Counted from the stretch's first letter, positions 8,476 to 16,638 are shown. The stretch is DNA of 32,814 bases from Hydrogenophaga sp. NFH-34 (GCF_021401345.1 NZ_JACBGE010000037.1:1-32814); one strand, 5' to 3'. The notes: generated by a model not told the origin, from the letters alone. Translations and numbers: made by a program.

Positions 8476-9138
8476 TCATCGGCCGAAGACGAAGCGTGGC
8501 CCCGCCCAGTTGAGCGCCTTGCGCAGGCAGATCGCCAGCAGCAGGTAGATCACCGTGGCGACGATGTAGGCCTCGAAGGTGCGGAAGTTCTGCGCCTGGA
8601 TCACATTGGCCGAATAGCTCAGCTCTTCGGTGGCGATCTGGCCGCACACGGCCGAGCCCAGCATCACGATCACGATCTGGCTCACCAGCGCCGGCCACAC
8701 CCGCTTGAGCGAGGGCGGCAGCACCACGCGGGTGAACACCTGCACGCGGTTGAGCGCCAGGCTCAGCGCTGCTTCGATCTGGCCGCGCGGCGTGGCTTCG
8801 ATGCCGGCGCGGATGATCTCGGTGGCGTAGGCGCCGAGGTTCAGCACCATCGCGATGATGGAAGCCGTCTCGGGCGAGAGCTTGACGCCCAGCGAAGGCA
8901 GGCCGAAGAAGATGAAGAACAGCTGCACGATGAACGGGGTGTTGCGGATCAGCTCCACATACGCCCCGCACACCCAGCGCAGCCAGGCGGGCCCGCTCGC
9001 GCGGGCCCAGGCACAGCCGACGCCGACCAGCAGGCCCAGCACCAGCGCGATCGCGGTCAGGCCCAGCGTCCACAGCACCCCCTGGAGCAGGAAGGGCCAC
9101 TGGCTGAGTACCGCGCCGAAGTCGAGTTCGACATGCAT
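8476..9138 (-). CDS. Amino-acid ABC transporter permease (second of two)
   Basis: A 220-residue inner-membrane permease of the polar amino-acid family. It has VYELIRNTPFIVQLFFIFF-type sequence (here YVELIRNTPFIVQLFFIFFG), the family's conserved ELIRxTP segment, and the EAA loop GQIEAALSLALNRVQVFTRV followed by VLPPSLKRVWPAL. The end (RKALNWAGPRFVFGR) is typical of these short permeases. It follows the binding-protein gene by only 25 bases, so the two are cotranscribed. Together with the 213-residue permease it would form the channel. The ligand class (polar amino acid or a related small molecule) comes from the family, not from a specific motif. Confidence 0.92.
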   Translation of the reverse strand: MHVELDFGAVLSQWPFLLQGVLWTLGLTAIALVLGLLVGVGCAWARASGPAWLRWVCGAYVELIRNTPFIVQLFFIFFGLPSLGVKLSPETASIIAMVLNLGAYATEIIRAGIEATPRGQIEAALSLALNRVQVFTRVVLPPSLKRVWPALVSQIVIVMLGSAVCGQIATEELSYSANVIQAQNFRTFEAYIVATVIYLLLAICLRKALNWAGPRFVFGR

Positions 9139-9163
9139 GGTCGGCTTTCGTCCGGGCGGGCGC

Positions 9164-9967
9164 TTATTCGCTCAGCGGCAGGTTGCCGGCGGCGCGGCCC
9201 AGCCACTTCTGCGCCATCTTGTCGAGGGTGCCGTCGGCCTTGGCGGCGACGATGATTTCGTTGACCTTGGCGCGCAGCGCGGCTTCGCCCTTGGCCACGC
9301 CGATGAAGTTCGGGCTGTCCTTGATGAGCAGCTTGAATTCGGCGCCCAGTTGCGGGTTCTTCTGCGCCATCAGGCCGGCGTTGGAGACGCTGGTGGCGAT
9401 CAGCTGCGTCTGGCCGGCCACGAAGGCGGCGGTGCTGGCGGCCTGGTCTTCATAGCGCTTGAAGTCCATGCTGGCCGGGCCGACCTTGACCAGTTCCTGC
9501 TCTTCCATCGCGCCCTTGGCCACCGCGATGGTCTTGCCGCCCAGGTCGGCGAAGCTCTTGATCGACAGGCTCTTGGGGCCGTACACGGCCTGGAAGAAGG
9601 GCGAGTAGGCGTGCGTGAAGTCGATCACCTTCTCGCGCTCGGCGTTCTTGCCCAGCGTGGAAATCACCAGGTGCACCTGCTTGGTCTGCACATAGGGAAT
9701 GCGGTTGCCGCTGATGACAGGCACCATCTGCAGCTTCACGCCCAGCTTGTCGGCGATCAGCTTGGCCATGTCGATGTCCAGGCCCTGGGGCTGCAGGTCG
9801 ATGCCGACGAAGCCGTAAGGCGGGTAGTCGGTGGGCACCGCGATCTTGATCGTCTTGGCCTTGAGGATGTCGTCCAGCGCGGACTGGGCGTGTGCGGTGC
9901 CGGTGACGGCCAGCGCTGCCAGGGCGAGGGCAGAGGCGGTGAAGGCGCGTTTGTTCAGGGTGATCAC
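9164..9967 (-). CDS. Periplasmic amino-acid-binding protein of ABC transporter (SBP_bac_3)
   Basis: A 267-residue extracytoplasmic binding protein. The N-terminal signal peptide has a KR pair, a hydrophobic Ala/Leu core and AHA before the probable cleavage site. The mature part shows the family features IKIAVPTDYPPYGFVG, GLDIDMAKLIADKLG, a STLGKNAEREKVIDFTHAY segment and DLGGKTIAVAKG. The start is GTG at 9967: it has AGGAG seven bases upstream and directly precedes the signal peptide, whereas the open frame upstream belongs to the regulator gene in another frame. GTG overlaps the regulator's TGA (GTGA, four bases), which implies translational coupling. Ligand is unknown; an amino acid is likely. 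Confidence 0.92.
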   Translation of the reverse strand: MITLNKRAFTASALALAALAVTGTAHAQSALDDILKAKTIKIAVPTDYPPYGFVGIDLQPQGLDIDMAKLIADKLGVKLQMVPVISGNRIPYVQTKQVHLVISTLGKNAEREKVIDFTHAYSPFFQAVYGPKSLSIKSFADLGGKTIAVAKGAMEEQELVKVGPASMDFKRYEDQAASTAAFVAGQTQLIATSVSNAGLMAQKNPQLGAEFKLLIKDSPNFIGVAKGEAALRAKVNEIIVAAKADGTLDKMAQKWLGRAAGNLPLSE

Positions 9968-10704
9968 AGCAGGGCTCCTAGGTAGGTTTCGGGAGGGGTG
10001 GGGGAAGCGGGCGCGGCCACGGCCGCGACAGAAGGGGGGGTGACCGGCGCCAGTGCCTGCCGCAGGTCGGCCAGCGGGTCGTCGGCGGGGGCCAGGCGCA
10101 GTGCGGCCTGCACCTGGCCGATGTGTTCTTCCATCAGGGCCTCGGCGTGCGCGGTGTCGCCGCGTTCCAGCGCTTCGACGATGGCCACGTGGTCCTGGCA
10201 GGACTGCACCGCGTCGTGCGTGCTCTGGTAGAGCATGGCGATGAGCGTGGTGCGTGCGGTGTAGTCGCGCAGCGTGTCGGCCAGCAACTGGTTGCCCAGG
10301 CATTCGGCCAGGCAGACGTGGAAGTCGCCCAGCAGGTAGCTGCGCTGCCCGATGTCGCTGCCCTTGAGCGCGGCCTGCTCCTGCTTCACATGCTGGCGCA
10401 GGCGTTTGATGGCGCTCTTGTTGACGGGGGACTGGCGGCGGATCAGCCCGGTTTCGATGACGCGGCGGGCCTCGAAGGCCTCGCGCGCCTCTTCGTGCGA
10501 GGGCTGCACCACGAACCAGCCGCGGCGCGAGCTGACGGTGACGATGCCGCGCGCCGCCAGCCGCACCAGGGCTTCGCGCACCAGGGTGCGGCTGCAGTCG
10601 AACAGCATCGACAGGTTCTGCTCGCCCAGGCGCGTGCCGGGGGCCAGGCGCTGCGCCAGGATGGCTTCGATGATGCGTTGGGCGATGTCGGTGGAACTGA
10701 CCAT
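9964..10704 (-). CDS. GntR-family (FCD) transcriptional regulator
   Basis: A 246-residue regulator. The N-terminal GntR winged helix (about residues 6-68) shows LAPGTRLGEQNLSMLFDCSR followed by TLVREALVRLAARGIV. The C-terminal FCD ligand domain (about 75-205) carries the likely metal-binding histidines H129 (in DFH), H172 and H194. The Asp usually four residues before the first His appears to be Leu, with an Asp at -2 instead. A Pro/Ala/Val-rich tail follows. It is the first gene of the transporter operon, so it probably senses the transported ligand and represses itself and the transporter. A palindrome at 10745-10756 is a candidate operator. I chose ATG 10704; the frame is open to 10755. 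Confidence 0.88.
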   Translation of the reverse strand: MVSSTDIAQRIIEAILAQRLAPGTRLGEQNLSMLFDCSRTLVREALVRLAARGIVTVSSRRGWFVVQPSHEEAREAFEARRVIETGLIRRQSPVNKSAIKRLRQHVKQEQAALKGSDIGQRSYLLGDFHVCLAECLGNQLLADTLRDYTARTTLIAMLYQSTHDAVQSCQDHVAIVEALERGDTAHAEALMEEHIGQVQAALRLAPADDPLADLRQALAPVTPPSVAAVAAPASPTPPETYLGALL

Positions 10705-10716
10705 GGTTTCGCTGCT

Positions 10717-10732
10717 TGCGAGAACCGTGCCA
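10717..10732 (-). promoter_or_regulatory. Possible sigma-54 (-24/-12) promoter of the ABC operon
   Basis: On the minus strand TGGCACGGTTCTCGCA matches the -24 element TGGCACG fully and the -12 element TTGCA with one change (TCGCA). GG and GC are separated by the required 10 bases. It would start transcription about two bases before the GntR ATG. No sigma-54 activator gene is nearby, so a chance match is possible. Confidence 0.3.
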
Positions 10733-10744
10733 TGCCATGCAGGC

Positions 10745-10756
10745 CTTGTATGCAAG
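10745..10756. promoter_or_regulatory. Candidate GntR operator
   Basis: CTTGTATGCAAG has perfect 4-base arms CTTG/CAAG around TATG. It resembles the TTGTATACAA-like sites used by several FCD-type GntR regulators. It lies 41-52 bases upstream of the regulator's start codon, as expected for an autoregulated operon. Confidence 0.45.
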
Positions 10757-10887
10757 ATTTGCGCATCAGATGTGTGCGCAGAATTGACCAGGCAGGTGCG
10801 TGCGCACCACCAGGGACAGGTTGGCTGGTCCGAAACGGGGCGGGCACCCGCACGGACGAGGGGCGCCGGGGCGGGTTCTGGTGCGCC

Positions 10888-11847
10888 TCAGGCGGGTGCG
10901 GCGAGGGCGCGCAGGTCGGCCTCGTAACCTTTGAGCACCTGCACCGCGCGTTCGCGCTGGGCGGCGCTGGTGCGGTTGTGCAGCGCCGCGTACTCGGCGC
11001 AGCCATGGGCGATCCAGGGCGCGCCCGGGTCATCCGCCTGGGGCAGACCGCGCACGAACCAGTCGCGCAGCGCGGCCACGGCGGGCGCGGGCACGGCGGC
11101 GCCGTTGGCGAGCGGCCCGCCCTGCGCGGCCTGGAGCTGGCGGATCAGGCGCAGCAGTTCGTCCTGCCGGGCCCGGCGCTCGGCCAGCAGGCGTTCGGCA
11201 TCGAACGGGGCGTCACGCAGACCCTGGCGCACCTGTGCCACCTGCTCGGGCGAGAGCCGGCCGTACAGCATTTCATAGCGGTCCACCGCCTTGTCCACGC
11301 GGCGCTGCAGGCGCTGGGTGGGGGTGCCGCGCAGGAAATCCTTTTCAAATTCGCGGTTGCGCTTGGCGTGGTGCCGCTCCAGGTGCTGCAACTGGGCGGG
11401 CGAGAGCTGCAGCGCGACGCGTGCCAGCGGTTCGGCGCCCTGGTCCGCCAGCCGCACCACGGCCGCACGCAGCGCGCCGTACTGTGCGCAACTCTGGGCG
11501 CCGGTGGTGTTCTGAGGGGCCATGGCCTGCCAGGTGCCCAGCAGGCCGATGTAGGCGGGCAGCTCGTCCTGCCGGTGCCAGGCCGCGAAGCGGTCGATGT
11601 CCTGGCGCAGCGCCGCGCTCTGCGCGTCGTTCAGGTCGACATAGCCGTCGACCCACCAGTACAGCGCGGCGGGGGCCTGGCTGTAGGCCAGCCGCAGCAC
11701 GCTGCAGCCCGTCAGTGCCAGGGCGGCCAGCAGCAGCGCGGCCAGGCGCCAGCGCGTCAGCAGGCGGCGGGCGGCCGCCAGTGGGGGCGCGATAATCCGC
11801 CCCACGATGGCAAAGGGGTGCATGGGCGCCCCGTAAGAGGTGTTCAT
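10888..11847 (-). CDS. DUF6279 family lipoprotein
   Basis: A roughly 319-residue predicted outer- or inner-membrane lipoprotein. A basic, then Ala/Leu-rich signal ends in the lipobox LTGC, followed by SVLRLAYSQAPAALYWWVDG and YVDLNDAQSAALRQDIDRF, the hallmark start of DUF6279 proteins. The remainder is helical and charged, with a segment around RLQRRVDKAVDRYEMLYGRL and LLAERRARQDELLRLI that may form coiled coil. Function unknown. The start is uncertain: ATG 11847 has AGGGA upstream but overlaps the divergent glmU start codon by two bases; ATG 11823 leaves a normal signal peptide and avoids the overlap but lacks a ribosome-binding site. Confidence 0.8.
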   Translation of the reverse strand: MNTSYGAPMHPFAIVGRIIAPPLAAARRLLTRWRLAALLLAALALTGCSVLRLAYSQAPAALYWWVDGYVDLNDAQSAALRQDIDRFAAWHRQDELPAYIGLLGTWQAMAPQNTTGAQSCAQYGALRAAVVRLADQGAEPLARVALQLSPAQLQHLERHHAKRNREFEKDFLRGTPTQRLQRRVDKAVDRYEMLYGRLSPEQVAQVRQGLRDAPFDAERLLAERRARQDELLRLIRQLQAAQGGPLANGAAVPAPAVAALRDWFVRGLPQADDPGAPWIAHGCAEYAALHNRTSAAQRERAVQVLKGYEADLRALAAPA

Positions 11848-13252
11848 GTCGTTCCCTGTGGATGTGGTGGTGATGGCGGCCGGCAAAGGCACGCGCATGA
11901 AAAGCCGGCGGCCCAAAGTTTTGCACCGTTTGGGCGGACGTGCACTCGCGCAGCATGTGATTGACACGGCCGTGCGGCTTTCCGCCCGCCAGGTGGTGGT
12001 GATCACCGGTCACGAGGCCGCGCTGGTGGAAGCGGGGCTGGCGGCGCCGGGCGGTGCGGGCACGGCCCTGGGCTTCGTGCGCCAGGAGCCGCAACTGGGC
12101 ACCGGCCACGCGGTGCAGCAGGCGGTGCCGGTGCTGGCCGACGACGGCGTGACCCTGGTGCTTTCGGGCGACGTGCCGCTGACCCAGGTCGACACCTTGC
12201 AGGCGCTGCTGGCGCTGTGCGGCGGCCAGTGCCTGGCGCTGCTGACGCTGGACCAGCCCGATCCCTCGGGCTATGGGCGCATCGTGCGCGGCACCGACGG
12301 CGCGGTGCAGGCCATTGTGGAGCAGAAGGACGCGAGCGAGGCGCAGAAAGCCATCACCGAGATTTACAGCGGCATCATGGCCGTGCCCACGCAGCTGCTG
12401 CGTGGCTGGCTGGCGCGGCTGGACAACCGCAACGCCCAGAACGAGTACTACCTGACCGACGTGGTCAAGTTCGCCGTGGCCGACGGCGTGCCGGTGCAGG
12501 CGCACCGCATCACCGACGCCGCGCAGGTGGCGGGCGTCAACAGCCCGAAACAGCTGGCCGAGCTGGAGCGCGCCTACCAGGGGCGCCGCGCCCACGAACT
12601 GCTGGAGCAGGGCGTGCGCCTGGCCGACCCGGCACGTTTTGACGTGCGTGGTGAGCTCCAGTGTGGGCCCGACGTGGAGATCGACGTCGGCTGCGTGTTC
12701 GAAGGCCGCGTGGTGCTGGGCGAGGGCGTGCGCATCGGCGCGCACTGCGTGATCGCCAACGCCACCCTCGCCGCGGGGGCGGTGATCCACCCATTCACCC
12801 ACATCGACGGCGAAAAAGCCGGTGTGAGCGTGGGCCCTGGCGCGCTGATCGGCCCGTTTGCCCGGCTGCGCCCGGGCGCCCAACTGGGCGCCGAGGTGCA
12901 CATCGGCAACTTCGTCGAAGTCAAGAATTCGACCCTGGCCGACGGGGCCAAGGCCAACCACCTGGCCTACCTGGGCGACGCCACGGTGGGCGAGCGCGTG
13001 AACTACGGCGCCGGCAGCATCACCGCCAACTACGACGGCGCCAACAAGCACCGCACCGTGATCGAGGCCGACGTGCACGTGGGCAGCAACTGCGTGCTGG
13101 TGGCGCCCGTGACGCTGGGCGCTGGCGGCACGGTGGGCGGCGGCTCCACCATCACCAAGGACACGCCGGCCGGCGCGCTGAGTGTGGCGCGCGGCAAGCA
13201 GGTGAGCATCCCGAACTGGCAGCGGCCGCGCAAGAACCCGCCCAAAGGCTGA
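11846..13252 (+). CDS. glmU: Bifunctional GlmU: GlcN-1-P acetyltransferase / GlcNAc-1-P uridyltransferase
   Basis: A 468-residue cytosolic enzyme that makes UDP-GlcNAc for peptidoglycan and lipopolysaccharide. The N-terminal nucleotidyltransferase domain has the UTP-binding VVVMAAGKGTRMKSRRPKVL, then QLGTGHAVQQA, LSGDVPL and GYGRIVR. A left-handed beta-helix of hexapeptide repeats begins near residue 255 and bears the acetyltransferase site, including the catalytic His in NHLAYLGDA and NYGAGSITANYDG. Length and motif order match E. coli GlmU (456). ATG 11846 has AGAGG six bases upstream and places the AAGKGTRM loop at the usual distance from the N-terminus. It acts downstream of GlmS, encoded 1.5 kb away, although GlmM is not in the window. 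Confidence 0.97.
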   Translation: MSFPVDVVVMAAGKGTRMKSRRPKVLHRLGGRALAQHVIDTAVRLSARQVVVITGHEAALVEAGLAAPGGAGTALGFVRQEPQLGTGHAVQQAVPVLADDGVTLVLSGDVPLTQVDTLQALLALCGGQCLALLTLDQPDPSGYGRIVRGTDGAVQAIVEQKDASEAQKAITEIYSGIMAVPTQLLRGWLARLDNRNAQNEYYLTDVVKFAVADGVPVQAHRITDAAQVAGVNSPKQLAELERAYQGRRAHELLEQGVRLADPARFDVRGELQCGPDVEIDVGCVFEGRVVLGEGVRIGAHCVIANATLAAGAVIHPFTHIDGEKAGVSVGPGALIGPFARLRPGAQLGAEVHIGNFVEVKNSTLADGAKANHLAYLGDATVGERVNYGAGSITANYDGANKHRTVIEADVHVGSNCVLVAPVTLGAGGTVGGGSTITKDTPAGALSVARGKQVSIPNWQRPRKNPPKG

Positions 13253-13275
13253 CGCGGCGCGCAGGCCGCCGCGCC

Positions 13276-14046
13276 TCAGTGCCGCTGGTGCAGCGTGGGC
13301 ACGCGCTTGCTGTCGGTGGCCGGTGCGCGGCCGGGGCGCTGCGCCGGTCGCACGGCCGGCTCCGGGGGGCGTGACGAGGGGCGCTGAGGCGCCTCGCCGC
13401 TTTGCGGCCCCAGTTCCATCAGGCCGCTCAGGCCCAGCACGTCCGAATCGCGGAAACCGGTGGTGGGGTAGAGCTGGTCGAACTGCGAAAAATGCGATTC
13501 GAGCTGCTGACGCGGCGTTTCGGGTTCGGGCTCGCGTTCGCGCTGGATCGGGCGGGGCAGCTCCGCCAGGTCGAGTTGGCGGCGGAAATCGTTGGGCGAA
13601 GGCATGCGGTGGATGCCGTTCTTGAGGAACACGAAACGCACCCCGGCCGTCTTGAGCATGCGGTTCTTGAGCTTGAGCTTGTGCGCCTTGGCCTTGGCGT
13701 TGCTCAGGTGGTATTGCTCCACGTCGAACGCAAAGACGGCGCGGCCGTCTGCGCTGCAGACCACGTAGTCGACCCGGTGCCCGTCGAGCCGTTTGACAGC
13801 GCGCTGCCGGTCGCTGGCGCGGCGCACGCCCAGCAGTGCACTCAGGCGCACATCGGCCAGGATCTCTTGCCCGGGAAAGCTGTCGTGCAGGTAATCCAGC
13901 ATGGCCAGCTGTTCGGCGGTCAGCAGGGGTTGCGGTTCGTAGCGATCGTCGCGACCGCTGTTTTTCGGGAAATAGCGGCGGTACAGCCACACGCCCAGCG
14001 CTACCAGCGCTACGGCGATCAGCAGTCCCAGGGCCAACGGCAGCAT
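13276..14046 (-). CDS. DUF2726 domain-containing membrane-anchored protein
   Basis: A 256-residue protein. Residues 3-22 form one N-terminal membrane segment, followed by basic residues. The DUF2726 domain (about 40-165) begins PLLTAEQLAMLDYLHDSFPG and contains EILADVRLSALLGV, HRVDYVVCSADGRAVFAFDV and LKTAGVRFVFLK. In this family the arrangement resembles a restriction-endonuclease-like core, but here the catalytic pattern is not convincing. The last 90 residues are Pro/Arg/Glu-rich and likely disordered. The start is strongly supported by AGGAGG seven bases upstream. It lies tail-to-tail with glmU and downstream of the Lrp gene on the same strand. Function unknown. Confidence 0.82.
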   Translation of the reverse strand: MLPLALGLLIAVALVALGVWLYRRYFPKNSGRDDRYEPQPLLTAEQLAMLDYLHDSFPGQEILADVRLSALLGVRRASDRQRAVKRLDGHRVDYVVCSADGRAVFAFDVEQYHLSNAKAKAHKLKLKNRMLKTAGVRFVFLKNGIHRMPSPNDFRRQLDLAELPRPIQREREPEPETPRQQLESHFSQFDQLYPTTGFRDSDVLGLSGLMELGPQSGEAPQRPSSRPPEPAVRPAQRPGRAPATDSKRVPTLHQRH

Positions 14047-14132
14047 GAGCAGTCCTCCTGAAGCATGAATACTTTCGTGCGGTCGATTCTAGGAGCCGGT
14101 TACGCGTCGGTTCTTCAATTAACCCTTTGTTA

Positions 14133-14645
14133 CTACGGCGTGTGAGGCGGAGGGGTCATCCGGGCCGGCAGTGGCAGGCGCGGGTCGAACTTGGCGCGCT
14201 TGACGCTGAAGAAAGCCTTGACGTTACGCACATTGGCGTCGGCCGTGAAGAGGCGTTGTGCCAGGGCCAGATAGGCGGGCATGTCGGGCGTGTGCACCAC
14301 CAGCATGAAGTCGGGCCCGGGGCTGACGCGGTAGCACTGCTGCACCGCCGGGTCGGGCACGACGCGCGCTTCGAACGCGTCCAGGTGCTCGGCGCCCTGC
14401 CGTTCCAGCGTGATTTCCACCATCGCCGTGAGGCCGTGTCCGATCAGCGGGGCCAGGCGGTCCGGGCTGAGCACGGCCACCACCCGTTCGATGGCGCCGA
14501 TCTCGCGCAGCCGCTTCACGCGCCGCAGGCTGGTGGGCGGCGACACGTGCGCCAGCGCCGCCGTGTCCTGGTTGCTGCGGCTGGCGTCGGTCTGCAGCAG
14601 GTCGAGCAGGCGCAGATCGGTGTCGTCGATGAACTCTGATTCCAT
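14133..14645 (-). CDS. Lrp/AsnC-family transcriptional regulator
   Basis: A 170-residue regulator. The N-terminal helix-turn-helix has DDTDLRLLDLLQTDASRSNQ followed by LAHVSPPTSLRRVKRLREIG and AIERVVAVLSPDRL, the usual Lrp order. The C-terminal RAM/AsnC ligand domain includes TAMVEITLERQ, QCYRVSPGPDFMLVVHTPDM and VRNVKAFFSVKRAKFDPRLP. The length is normal for the family (150-170). It is divergent from glmS across an AT-rich 136-base spacer, and a good sigma-70 promoter for it is visible at 14664-14692. Members of this type usually sense amino acids; whether it also controls glmS is not shown by the sequence. Confidence 0.93.
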   Translation of the reverse strand: MESEFIDDTDLRLLDLLQTDASRSNQDTAALAHVSPPTSLRRVKRLREIGAIERVVAVLSPDRLAPLIGHGLTAMVEITLERQGAEHLDAFEARVVPDPAVQQCYRVSPGPDFMLVVHTPDMPAYLALAQRLFTADANVRNVKAFFSVKRAKFDPRLPLPARMTPPPHTP

Positions 14646-14663
14646 AAAATTGGAAAAATTGAA

Positions 14664-14692
14664 ATAATAAATCTCTATGATGGAGTTGTGAA
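14664..14692 (-). promoter_or_regulatory. Sigma-70 promoter of the Lrp-family gene
   Basis: On the minus strand TTCACA (14692-14687) and TATTAT (14669-14664) each match the -35 and -10 consensus at five of six bases with the optimal 17-base spacing. The start point would be about a dozen bases before the ATG at 14645. The surrounding spacer is far richer in A+T than its neighbours. Confidence 0.6.
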
Positions 14693-14781
14693 ATTATCGT
14701 TCATATGGAAGGAGATTGAGAGTGCTTATTCCGAAATGATGTGCCTACCATCACGGCACCTCATCTCTTGGAGCAAAACCC

Positions 14782-16638
14782 ATGTGTGGCATCGTCGCAG
14801 GCGTTTCGGGTCGTGACATCGTTCCTGTGTTGGTTCAGGGTTTGCAGCGGCTGGAATACCGGGGCTACGACTCCTGTGGCGTGGCCATTCACGACGGCAG
14901 CCTGCGCCGCGCGCGCAGCACGGCCCGCGTGGCCGAACTGGTGCAGCAGGTGCAGCAGGAAGCCATCGCCAGCGGCACCGGCATCGCCCACACGCGCTGG
15001 GCCACGCACGGCGCGCCCGCCGTGCACAACGCCCACCCGCACTTCAGTCACGGCCCGGCGGCGGCCCAGGGCGCAGCCGGCCGGGTGGCGCTGGTGCACA
15101 ACGGCATCATCGAAAACCACGACGAACTGCGTGCCGCCCTGCAGGCCAAGGGCTACGTGTTCGAAAGCCAGACCGACACCGAAGTCATCGCTCACCTGAT
15201 CGACTCGCTCTACGACGGCGACGTGTTCGCCGCCCTGCAGGGCGCGGTGGCGCAACTGCACGGCGCCTACGCGCTGGCCGTGTTCCACAAGGACGAACCG
15301 CACCGCGTGGTCGGTGCGCGCGCCGGCTCGCCGCTGGTGCTGGGCGTGGGCGACGGCGGCAAGGAACACTTCCTGGCCAGCGACGCCATGGCCCTGGCCG
15401 GCGTGACCGACCAGATCGTCTACCTGGAAGAGGGGGATCTGGTGGACCTGCAACTGGGCCGCTACTGGGTGGCCGATGGTCAGGGCCGCAGCTTCGACGC
15501 CGCACAGCGCCCGGTGCGCACCGTGCACGCGCACAGCGGTGCGGCCGAGCTGGGCCCCTACCGGCACTACATGCAAAAAGAGATCTTCGAGCAGCCGCGC
15601 GCCATCGGCGACACGCTCGAAGGCGTGGAAGGCATCACCCCCGAACTGTTCGGTGACGGCGCCTATGGCGTGTTCAAGCAGATCGACCGCGTGCTCATCC
15701 TCGCCTGCGGCACCAGTTACTACAGCGGCTGCGCCGCCAAGTACTGGCTGGAGGCGATCGCCCGCATTCCCTGCGACGTGGAAGTGGCCAGCGAATACCG
15801 CTACCGCACCAGCGTGCCCAGCCCCAGGACCCTGGTCGTCACCATCAGCCAGAGCGGCGAAACCGCCGACACCCTGGCCGCCCTGCGCCACGCGCAAGGC
15901 CTGGGCATGACGCACACGCTGACCATCTGCAACGTGGCCACCAGCGCCATGGTGCGCGAGTGCGAGTTGGCCTACATCACGCGGGCCGGCGTGGAAATCG
16001 GCGTCGCGTCCACCAAGGCCTTCACCACCCAACTGGCCGGCCTGTTCCTGCTCACGCTCGCACTCGCGCAGGTGCGTGGCCAGATCAGCGAGGAGCAGGA
16101 AGCGGCCCACCTCAAGGCCATGCGCCACCTGCCCGTGGCACTGCAGGCCGTGCTGGCGCTGGAGCCGCAGGTCATCAGTTGGGCCGAAGACTTCGCGCGC
16201 ATGGACAACGCCCTGTTCCTGGGCCGCGGCCTGCATTACCCGATCGCGCTGGAAGGTGCGCTCAAGCTCAAGGAAATCAGCTACATCCACGCCGAGGCCT
16301 ACCCGGCCGGCGAACTCAAGCACGGGCCGCTCGCCCTGGTCACCAGCGCCATGCCGGTGGTGACCGTAGCGCCCAACGACACCTTGCTGGAGAAGCTCAA
16401 GAGCAACATGCAGGAAGTGCGCGCCCGCGGCGGCGTGCTCTACGTGCTGGCCGACGCCGACACCCGCATAAGCAGCAGCGAAGGCATCCACGTCATCCGC
16501 ATGCCCGAACACTACGGTGCACTCTCTCCCATCCTGCACGTGGTGCCGCTGCAACTGCTGGCATACCACACGGCCCTGGCCAAGGGCACGGACGTGGACA
16601 AGCCGCGCAACCTGGCCAAGAGCGTGACGGTGGAGTGA
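14782..16638 (+). CDS. glmS: Glutamine-fructose-6-phosphate aminotransferase (isomerizing)
   Basis: A 618-residue cytosolic enzyme that makes glucosamine-6-phosphate from fructose-6-phosphate and glutamine, the first committed step to UDP-GlcNAc. The N-terminal glutaminase begins MCGIVAGVSG, with Cys2 as the catalytic nucleophile, then GLQRLEYRGYDSCGVAI and HTRWATHGAP. Two SIS domains follow, with ACGTSYYSG, TISQSGETADT, EIGVASTKAFTTQL and YAEAYPAGELKHGP-type sequence (here IHAEAYPAGELKHGP). It ends with the invariant PRNLAKSVTVE. It is a little longer than E. coli GlmS (609), mainly from an Ala/Gly-rich insert before the LVHNGIIEN motif. GGAG precedes the start. Fructose-6-phosphate supply links it loosely to the fru operon. 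Confidence 0.97.
   Translation: MCGIVAGVSGRDIVPVLVQGLQRLEYRGYDSCGVAIHDGSLRRARSTARVAELVQQVQQEAIASGTGIAHTRWATHGAPAVHNAHPHFSHGPAAAQGAAGRVALVHNGIIENHDELRAALQAKGYVFESQTDTEVIAHLIDSLYDGDVFAALQGAVAQLHGAYALAVFHKDEPHRVVGARAGSPLVLGVGDGGKEHFLASDAMALAGVTDQIVYLEEGDLVDLQLGRYWVADGQGRSFDAAQRPVRTVHAHSGAAELGPYRHYMQKEIFEQPRAIGDTLEGVEGITPELFGDGAYGVFKQIDRVLILACGTSYYSGCAAKYWLEAIARIPCDVEVASEYRYRTSVPSPRTLVVTISQSGETADTLAALRHAQGLGMTHTLTICNVATSAMVRECELAYITRAGVEIGVASTKAFTTQLAGLFLLTLALAQVRGQISEEQEAAHLKAMRHLPVALQAVLALEPQVISWAEDFARMDNALFLGRGLHYPIALEGALKLKEISYIHAEAYPAGELKHGPLALVTSAMPVVTVAPNDTLLEKLKSNMQEVRARGGVLYVLADADTRISSSEGIHVIRMPEHYGALSPILHVVPLQLLAYHTALAKGTDVDKPRNLAKSVTVE

Noticed and set aside
11345..13990. An 881-codon minus-strand frame opposite glmU and DUF2726
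   Set aside because: No domain is recognisable, and glmU on the other strand and DUF2726 in another frame account for the region.
14646..14781. glmS ribozyme/riboswitch upstream of glmS
   Set aside because: The spacer is only 136 bases and AT-rich, without the conserved core of the glmS ribozyme, which is found mainly in Firmicutes.
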